Origin: Elusimicrobiota bacterium
GTDB taxonomy: Bacteria; Elusimicrobiota; Elusimicrobia; Elusimicrobiales; UBA9959
Length of the DNA stretch: 56,010 nt
NCBI GenBank assembly: GCA_016234365.1
Contig: JACRER010000068.1
Coordinates: forward strand, 1 to 56,010
Direction: 5' to 3'
The position numbers were made by a program, and so were the translations under genes. Under the pieces are notes generated by a model that saw only the letters and a program-made list of their open reading frames with translations, searched no databases and was not told where the DNA came from. Shown piece by piece: positions 51,340-56,010 of this stretch. Numbering within the stretch: position 1 is the stretch's first letter; every line of letters begins with the position of its first letter.

Positions 51340-52018
51340 CTAATTTTTTGAAGGCTTCCCAGGTCCAGGGCATCTTCTCGGCGAAGATCTCCCGTATGGC
51401 CACGGCGAACTGCTGTATCTCGTACTGCGCGTGGCTGTCCAGCCGCAGCTTCAGGAAGTTCAGCAGGCTGCGCGCGTTGATGGTCCAGTGGAACTGCGTA
51501 TACTGCGCCACCGGCAGCACCATGCGGGCCATTTCGCGGGCGGCGCCGGCGTCCAGCAGTTCTTTGTAAGCTTCGTAAGAGGCTTTGATGGCCTTGTCGT
51601 AGGCGGCCAGCATCCGGGCCTGGTCCAGGGCGCCCGCGCGCACGGATCCCTGCCGGTTTATCTTGTCCTGCCCGCGGAAGGCCTCCGGGGCGTAGAACTC
51701 GTCGTGCACCTCGGTGTAGCGGGCGGAGATCTCGTTGTAGGAGGCTATGCGGTGGCGCATCCATTGCCGCGCCACGAAGATGGGGCACTTTATGTGGAAC
51801 TGGAAGACCGAGTGTTCGAACGGGGAGAAGTGGCCGTGTTCCAGCAGGTACTCGATCAGCTTCTTGTCCAGGGCCTCGCCCTTGGAGACCGAGCCGAAAG
51901 AGACGCGCGCGGATTCCACCGCGCGCTGGTCCCCGCCCATGAACTCTATCAGCCTGACAAAACCCTTGTCCAGGACCTTATGCAGGTCCTTATCCTGTTT
52001 TAGAACGGCGTCCGACAT
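51320..52018 (-). CDS. thyX: Flavin-dependent thymidylate synthase
   Basis: 232 residues, GGAGGG just before the ATG. The ThyX motif is complete: RHRIASYNEISARY (R-H-R-x7-S form), with HFSPFEHSVF before it and NARSLLNFLKLR after. It makes dTMP from dUMP using FAD and methylene-folate. First gene of the minus-strand operon thyX-adaptor-Cld-glgC-phoH-ybeY. Confidence 0.96.
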   Translation of the reverse strand: MSDAVLKQDKDLHKVLDKGFVRLIEFMGGDQRAVESARVSFGSVSKGEALDKKLIEYLLEHGHFSPFEHSVFQFHIKCPIFVARQWMRHRIASYNEISARYTEVHDEFYAPEAFRGQDKINRQGSVRAGALDQARMLAAYDKAIKASYEAYKELLDAGAAREMARMVLPVAQYTQFHWTINARSLLNFLKLRLDSHAQYEIQQFAVAIREIFAEKMPWTWEAFKKLDEKTTA

Positions 52019-52051
52019 GTTCCCTCCGCGGCCGGGACGGCCGCAACCTTT

Positions 52052-52079
52052 TTGGAAAAGTGAGATAAAATTATATACT
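52052..52079 (+). promoter_or_regulatory. Promoter of the mazG-nagZ-symporter operon
   Basis: TTGGAA (52052-52057) and TATACT (52074-52079) are 16 bases apart. The expected start near 52086 leaves a short leader with AAAGGGAG at 52096-52103. Confidence 0.55.
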
Positions 52080-52109
52080 TTTCAAAGTCTTATTAAAAGG
52101 GAGCCGATC

Positions 52110-52541
52110 GTGAAAAAAATTTCCAAAAATGGCGCGGCCCTGGCGCGCAGCGGCGACCTGGCGGCGCTTGCCCGGATAATGCGCATCCTGCTGGCGCCTG
52201 GCGGCTGCCCGTGGGACCGCAAACAGACGCATTCCACGCTGCTCAAATACCTGCGCGAGGAAGCCGGCGAGGTGGCCACTGCCGTGCGCCGCAAGGACTG
52301 GGCCAACCTGAAAGAGGAACTGGGCGACGTGCTGCTGCAGGTGGTGTTTCACAGCGCGCTGGCCGAGGCCGCGGGCCGGTTCCGGCTCTCCGACGTGATA
52401 CGGACGGTAAATTCCAAGATGGTGCGGCGCCACCCTCACGTTTTTGGCGGCGGCAAGCTTGAGACTTCCGCCCAGGTGCTGCGCCAGTGGAAGAAGATAA
52501 AAATTGCGGAGAAGGCCCGCGTGCGGGGGGGCAAGCGTTGA
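52110..52541 (+). CDS. mazG: MazG-family nucleoside triphosphate pyrophosphohydrolase
   Basis: 143 residues from a GTG with AAAGGGAG 6 bases upstream. Single MazG domain: GCPWDRKQTHSTLLKYL, EEAGEV and EELGDVLLQVVFH carry the Mg2+-binding acidic residues; KMVRRHPHVFGG is typical. E. coli MazG has two such domains; this is the one-domain form. It cleaves (d)NTPs to monophosphates for pool cleaning. Its stop overlaps the nagZ TTG start. Confidence 0.93.
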   Translation: MKKISKNGAALARSGDLAALARIMRILLAPGGCPWDRKQTHSTLLKYLREEAGEVATAVRRKDWANLKEELGDVLLQVVFHSALAEAAGRFRLSDVIRTVNSKMVRRHPHVFGGGKLETSAQVLRQWKKIKIAEKARVRGGKR

Positions 52542-54010
52542 CCCCGGCCTCCCTTGCCAGGCTCATCTGCCCGGAATTCCGGTTCGGCAAGGCCGACTTG
52601 TCGGAGGCCGCCCGGCTGGTGGAGCTGGGGGTTGGCGGTTTCTGCTTTTACGGCGGCACGGCCGACGAGGTGAGGGAGGCTTCCCGCTCGCTCAAGGCGC
52701 TTTCGCGCACGCCGCTGCTGATAGCCGCGGACTACGAGAACGGGCCGGGGCAGTGGGTGCGCGGCGCCACCGAACTGCCCACCAACATGGCCATAGGCGC
52801 TTCCGGTTCGGAGGCGCTGGCCCGGCGCAAGGGCGGCATCACCGCGCTGGAGTCGCGGGCGCTGGGCGTGGACTGGGTGTTCGCGCCCGTAGTGGACCTG
52901 GCTTCCCGCCCGGACAACCCCATAGTGAACGTGCGCGCTTACGGCGAGGACCCCGGGCTGACGGCCCGGCTGGCCGTCGCCTACCTTTCCGGCCTGAACT
53001 CCCAGGGCGCGCTGGGCTGCGTTAAACATTTCCCCGGTCACGGCGCGACGGCTACGGATTCCCACCTGGCCCTGCCCGTGCTGGAAAAAAGCCTGCACGG
53101 GCTTGAACGGGAAGACCTGCGGCCGTTCGCGGCGCTGGCCCGGCAGGCGGATTCTGTGATGGCCGGGCACCTGACGGCTCTGGCTCTGGACGAAAGCGCG
53201 CCGGCGTCCCTTTCGCGCGCGGCCCTTACCGGCCTGCTGCGGGAAAAACTTAAGTACAACGGGCTCATAGTCACGGACGCGCTTAACATGAAAGCCGTGG
53301 CCAGGGACCCGGCGGCCGGCGTGAAGGCTTTTTGCGCCGGGGCGGACATGCTGCTCTGCCCGGAGGACCCTTTTGCGCTGCACGCGGAACTGGCGCGCGC
53401 TTTTAACGACGGGCAGATAACCGGCTCCGCCGTGGCCCTCGCGGTTTCCCGCCAGGAGGCGCTGGTGCGAAAACTGTCCCCGTTCCGGTCTTCGCCGCCC
53501 CCTTTGGACGCCCTGCGCTGCCCCGAACACCTGGCTTTCAACGCCGAAGCCGCGCCAGCCTGCCTGGCCTGGCTGCCCGGCAAGCCGGATTTTGAATTCA
53601 GACCGGGGGACATAGTGGGCTATTTCGAACCGCTCACGCCGCCGTCCGCCTGGAAGGGGGCGGCCTTCGTGGGAGAGTTGATAAAGCTCGGCGTCCGCGT
53701 CGAGCCCTACCAGCCAGGCTGCGGCATGCGCCTGGCGGCGGGGATATTCTCCAGGCCGCGCGCTTTCAGCGGCAGCATCAACCTCTCCGAAGAGGAAAAA
53801 CTGGTGCTGGAGGCGGCTATAAAAGGCGCCGGAGCGTCGGTGATAGCGGCCTTCGGCAGCCCCTTCGTGCTTGGCGGCCTTGAGCATAAACCTTCGGCCG
53901 GGCTTTGCGCGTTCTGCGCGCTGCAAGATTTTCAGCTGGCGGCGGCGCGCGTGCTTGTGCGGCGCGCCAAAGCCGGCGGCACCATACCTGCGGTTATTGG
54001 AGACCTATGA
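52538..54010 (+). CDS. nagZ: Glycoside hydrolase family 3 beta-N-acetylhexosaminidase (NagZ-like)
   Basis: 490 residues from a TTG overlapping the mazG stop (TTGA), with a run of seven Gs 7 bases upstream; a GTG at 52487 is less likely. The NagZ signature KHFPGHGATATDSH and the nucleophile Asp in VTDALNM are present. A C-terminal domain of about 150 residues (GH3_C-like) is fused, unlike the short single-domain NagZ of E. coli. No signal peptide, so it is likely cytosolic and acts in peptidoglycan recycling. ATGA overlap with the symporter. Confidence 0.88.
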   Translation: MTPASLARLICPEFRFGKADLSEAARLVELGVGGFCFYGGTADEVREASRSLKALSRTPLLIAADYENGPGQWVRGATELPTNMAIGASGSEALARRKGGITALESRALGVDWVFAPVVDLASRPDNPIVNVRAYGEDPGLTARLAVAYLSGLNSQGALGCVKHFPGHGATATDSHLALPVLEKSLHGLEREDLRPFAALARQADSVMAGHLTALALDESAPASLSRAALTGLLREKLKYNGLIVTDALNMKAVARDPAAGVKAFCAGADMLLCPEDPFALHAELARAFNDGQITGSAVALAVSRQEALVRKLSPFRSSPPPLDALRCPEHLAFNAEAAPACLAWLPGKPDFEFRPGDIVGYFEPLTPPSAWKGAAFVGELIKLGVRVEPYQPGCGMRLAAGIFSRPRAFSGSINLSEEEKLVLEAAIKGAGASVIAAFGSPFVLGGLEHKPSAGLCAFCALQDFQLAAARVLVRRAKAGGTIPAVIGDL

Positions 54011-55521
54011 ACGAAACGGCTGTTTTCGAGCGGATGACGGGCCTTGCGGCGGTGGACTACGCGCTGCTGGGCGCTGCGGTGCTGGCGCTTTTTTTGATCT
54101 CTTATTTCAAGGGGCGCGACGAGAGTGATACCAAGGATTACTTCCTGGGCAACCGCAAGACCCCGGTCTGGGTGGGTACGCTGTCTTTTGTGGCCACCGA
54201 GATCAGCGCCATGACCATAGTGGGCATCCCGCCCATAGGGTTCACCGAGAACTGGCAATACCTGCAGTTCTTCATAGGCTCGGCCACGGCGCGCATCCTG
54301 ATAGCGTTCTTCTTCATCCCGGCCTTCTACCGGTTCAACTGTACCACCATCTACGAGTTCCTCAAGCACCGCTTCGGCGCCCAGACGCAGTACGCGGGCT
54401 CGGCGTTCTTCTTTGTGACGCGGCTGTTCGCTTCCGGCGTGCGGCTGTACGCGGCATCCCTGGCTGTTTCCGTCATTATGGGCTGGCCGCTGGCCAACAC
54501 CATAGGGTTCTTCACTGTGATCAGCATCATCTTCATCGGTTTCGGCGGCATAAAGGCGGTGCTGTGGACAGGCACTTTTGAGACCATAACTTTCTACCTG
54601 GCAGGGGGCGCAGTGGCCGGCTGGCTGCTCTTGCATATCGACGGCGGTTTCTCCGGGGCCTGGCAACTGGCGTCCGAAGCCGGCAAACTGTCCGTGTTCA
54701 ACGTGGGCTGGGGCACCAAGGACCCCAACCTGCTGTGGGCGGCGGTGCTTAACGGCGTATTCGGTTCCATGGCGGCTTTCGGCACGGACCAGGAACTGAT
54801 GCAGCGGCTGCTGACGCTGGAGACGCGCCGGGAGAGCCAGAAGACCATTGTGGCCACTATTTTCGCGAGCCTGCCGCTGACGGCGCTTTACCTGGGTATC
54901 GGGACGCTGCTGTTCGTGTTCTATAAGCAGCACCCGGCGCTTGTGCAGCCGGAGAACGCCGACAAGATACTCTCCCACTTCACGGTGCACGTGCTGCCGG
55001 CCGGGCTGAAGGGGCTGGTGCTGACGGCGATAGTGCTGGCGAGCATAGACTCGCCGCTCTCTTCGCTGTCCTCGTCGTTCATTACGGATATCTACCGGCC
55101 GCTGATCCGGAAGGCGGAGGACGAGCGGCATTATCTTTTCATGTCGAGGGTGAGCGTGGTCTGTTTCGGGCTGCTGCTGGCGGGCATCGCCTGGCTGTGC
55201 GCGGCGGGGGCCGGGCGCATGCTGTGGCTGGCTTTCAAGGTGAACGGGGTTACGGCGGGCAGTTTGCTCGGCGTGTTCCTACTGGGCCTGTTGACCAAGC
55301 GCGTGGGCAACCGCGGCAACGTGGCGGCGATGCTGCTGAGCGCCGCGCTGGCGGGTTTTGCGCTGTACCTGTCCGAACAGGGCTACCCTATCGGCTGGAG
55401 CTGGATCGTGGTGATCGGCACCGTCTCCACCTTCACGCTGGGCTGGCTCTTCGGCCGCAAGCCGGAACAATCCACTCCGCAACGGCGCCCATTGCGTTGC
55501 CCGAATTGTGACAACTGGTGA
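54007..55521 (+). CDS. Sodium:solute symporter family protein
   Basis: 504 residues with about 13 hydrophobic helices. SSS family features: DYFLGNRKTPVWVGTLSFVATEISA near the start (shown in part: DYFLGNRKTP), SGVRLYAASLAVSV, FGTDQELMQRLL, and ASIDSPLSSLSSSFITDIY in a Na+-site helix. Coupled to nagZ by ATGA, so uptake of an amino sugar or muropeptide-derived sugar is a reasonable inference. The tail ends in RCPNCDNW, an odd CxxC. A strong terminator follows. Confidence 0.9.
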   Translation: MNETAVFERMTGLAAVDYALLGAAVLALFLISYFKGRDESDTKDYFLGNRKTPVWVGTLSFVATEISAMTIVGIPPIGFTENWQYLQFFIGSATARILIAFFFIPAFYRFNCTTIYEFLKHRFGAQTQYAGSAFFFVTRLFASGVRLYAASLAVSVIMGWPLANTIGFFTVISIIFIGFGGIKAVLWTGTFETITFYLAGGAVAGWLLLHIDGGFSGAWQLASEAGKLSVFNVGWGTKDPNLLWAAVLNGVFGSMAAFGTDQELMQRLLTLETRRESQKTIVATIFASLPLTALYLGIGTLLFVFYKQHPALVQPENADKILSHFTVHVLPAGLKGLVLTAIVLASIDSPLSSLSSSFITDIYRPLIRKAEDERHYLFMSRVSVVCFGLLLAGIAWLCAAGAGRMLWLAFKVNGVTAGSLLGVFLLGLLTKRVGNRGNVAAMLLSAALAGFALYLSEQGYPIGWSWIVVIGTVSTFTLGWLFGRKPEQSTPQRRPLRCPNCDNW

Positions 55522-55523
55522 GT

Positions 55524-55556
55524 AAAGAACCCGCGCTTGGGGAGCGGGTTCTTTAT
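55524..55556. terminator. Bidirectional Rho-independent terminator
   Basis: AAAGAACCCGC (55524-55534) and GCGGGTTCTTT (55544-55554) form an 11-bp perfect stem with a 9-base loop and T-rich ends on both strands. It separates the symporter from the convergent YtxH-like gene. Confidence 0.88.
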
Positions 55557-55574
55557 TTTGACGGGGAGCGCGTT

Positions 55575-55796
55575 TTAGTTGACGTGCTTCATCAGGTGCT
55601 CTTTGCGCTTCTTGATCTCCGCTTCGAGCTTCTCGATGGTCTCCTGGGTCTTTTCCTTGGTCTCTTCCATCCAGTCGTTGAGCTTCTCGCGGGTCTCTTT
55701 GCCCGGCGCCGGCGCGTACAGCACGCCCAGGATGGCGCCTATCAGGCCGCCCACTACGAAAGCTCCTATTATCTCGCTGCCTCTGTTTTCTGACAT
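55575..55796 (-). CDS. YtxH-like small membrane protein
   Basis: 73 residues from the ATG at 55796 (GGAGG 6 bases upstream). One N-terminal membrane helix with glycine pattern (GAFVVGGLIGAILGVLYAP), then GKETREKLNDWMEETK and a long charged helix ending MKHVN. This is the YtxH layout, often linked to stress. Monocistronic. Confidence 0.88.
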   Translation of the reverse strand: MSENRGSEIIGAFVVGGLIGAILGVLYAPAPGKETREKLNDWMEETKEKTQETIEKLEAEIKKRKEHLMKHVN

Positions 55797-55874
55797 GGTG
55801 TCCTCCAATAAATCCTGTAGTCCGTTCCTTCCTATATTATACTTCTCCGCGGCCCCCGCGCAACAGGCCCCGCT

Positions 55875-56010
55875 TCAACTCACGTAAAATGTTCCCCAAC
55901 GGGGGTCCGTCAACTCATCTAAAATGTTCCCGTACGGTTTTAGCTAAAAAACCGCAGTTCGGGAGACATTATGATGACCCTGTCCGCAAGGAGGGAATAC
56001 GTGAGACAAC
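55875..56010 (+). mobile_element. Left end of an insertion sequence, cut by the window edge
   Basis: Two 22-bp direct repeats, 55875-55896 and 55910-55931, match at 20 positions (core TAAAATGTTCCC). A hairpin CGGTTTT/AAAACCG (55935-55954) follows, then a ribosome site and a transposase start. Repeated end motifs before a transposase gene are typical of IS ends. The other end and any target duplication are outside. Confidence 0.7.
55971..56010 (+). CDS. Transposase N-terminus, 3'-truncated by the window
   Basis: Only 13 residues are visible: MMTLSARREYVRQ, with GGGAG 5 bases before the first ATG (8 before the second). The start resembles integrase-core transposases that begin with xTxxxRREYxxx and carry an N-terminal HTH. 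Family cannot be fixed from so little; the catalytic domain is outside. Confidence 0.55.
   Translation, partial: MMTLSARREYVRQ

Noticed and set aside
52436-53926. 496-codon open frame on the minus strand
   Set aside because: Antisense to nagZ; low-complexity Arg/Gly/Pro translation.
1-56010. tRNA or rRNA genes
   Set aside because: No cloverleaf with a TTCGA-type T loop or rRNA-like segment was recognised in the intergenic gaps, which are all under 300 bases.

Overview
The window reads as a chromosomal piece of a GC-rich, double-membraned (Gram-negative-type) bacterium. The envelope genes (LptE, TolC, RND pump, FadL-type porin, MurJ, NagZ) show the outer membrane. The mix of a giant S74-capped repeat protein, tandem clostripains, stand-alone receivers and Hdr/Qmo-type flavoproteins recalls Elusimicrobiota-like or neighbouring environmental lineages. 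That phylum placement is inference, since no rRNA or tRNA is present.

Layout. (1) 1-3.6 kb: the 3' part of a repeat-rich fibre or adhesin-like protein with exactly 20 YadA-head-like 14-residue repeats, then a secreted formylglycine-generating-enzyme-fold protein whose C-terminus looks like the variable region of a diversity-generating retroelement target. (2) 3.6-5.8 kb: a DUF4143 ATPase and an unknown wHTH-like protein on the minus strand. (3) 6.0-15.3 kb: one 3,095-residue protein built from repeated 17-residue arrays, recurrent cap and linker cassettes and a C-terminal S74 intramolecular chaperone. (4) 15.6-19.5 kb: a receiver-domain cassette (four receivers, one degenerate receiver-wHTH, one coiled-coil protein) with no histidine kinase. 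(5) 19.6-25.2 kb: a secreted trypsin-like protease and three tandem clostripain-family (C11) proteases. (6) 25.2-34.2 kb: housekeeping genes: a Cys-rich PAS protein, an MGMT-like protein, UvrC without HhH, MurJ, S20, HolA, LptE, LeuS and a periplasmic Hsp20-like protein.

(7) 34.3-41.8 kb is the most interesting unit: ArsR regulator, TusA, free-standing MvhD-like protein, two HdrA-like flavoproteins (QmoA/QmoB-like), a small wHTH protein, a QmoC-like Fe-S/cytochrome b membrane protein, DsrE2 and a FadL-type porin, ending in a strong terminator. The ArsR promoter carries a perfect 8+8 bp palindrome between -35 and -10. The inferred role is a persulfide-responsive pathway that passes sulfane sulfur through TusA/DsrE2 to a membrane Qmo-like complex exchanging electrons with quinone. 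No aprBA, dsrAB, hdrB or lipoate-binding protein gene is in the window.

(8) 41.8-52.0 kb, minus strand: two DUF2892 membrane proteins, a REPIN-like doublet, an RND/TolC efflux pair, then YbeY, PhoH, GlgC, a chlorite-dismutase-fold protein lacking the usual heme ligand, a periplasmic adaptor-like protein and ThyX. (9) 52.0-55.8 kb: mazG-nagZ-sodium:solute symporter operon and a YtxH-like protein. (10) The last 136 bases are the left end of an insertion sequence with paired 22-bp repeats and the start of a transposase.

Three genes (DUF4143 ATPase, rpsT, arsR) have -10 elements only 4-9 bases before the start codon and no Shine-Dalgarno sequence, suggesting leaderless transcripts. Other genes have ordinary purine-rich ribosome sites.
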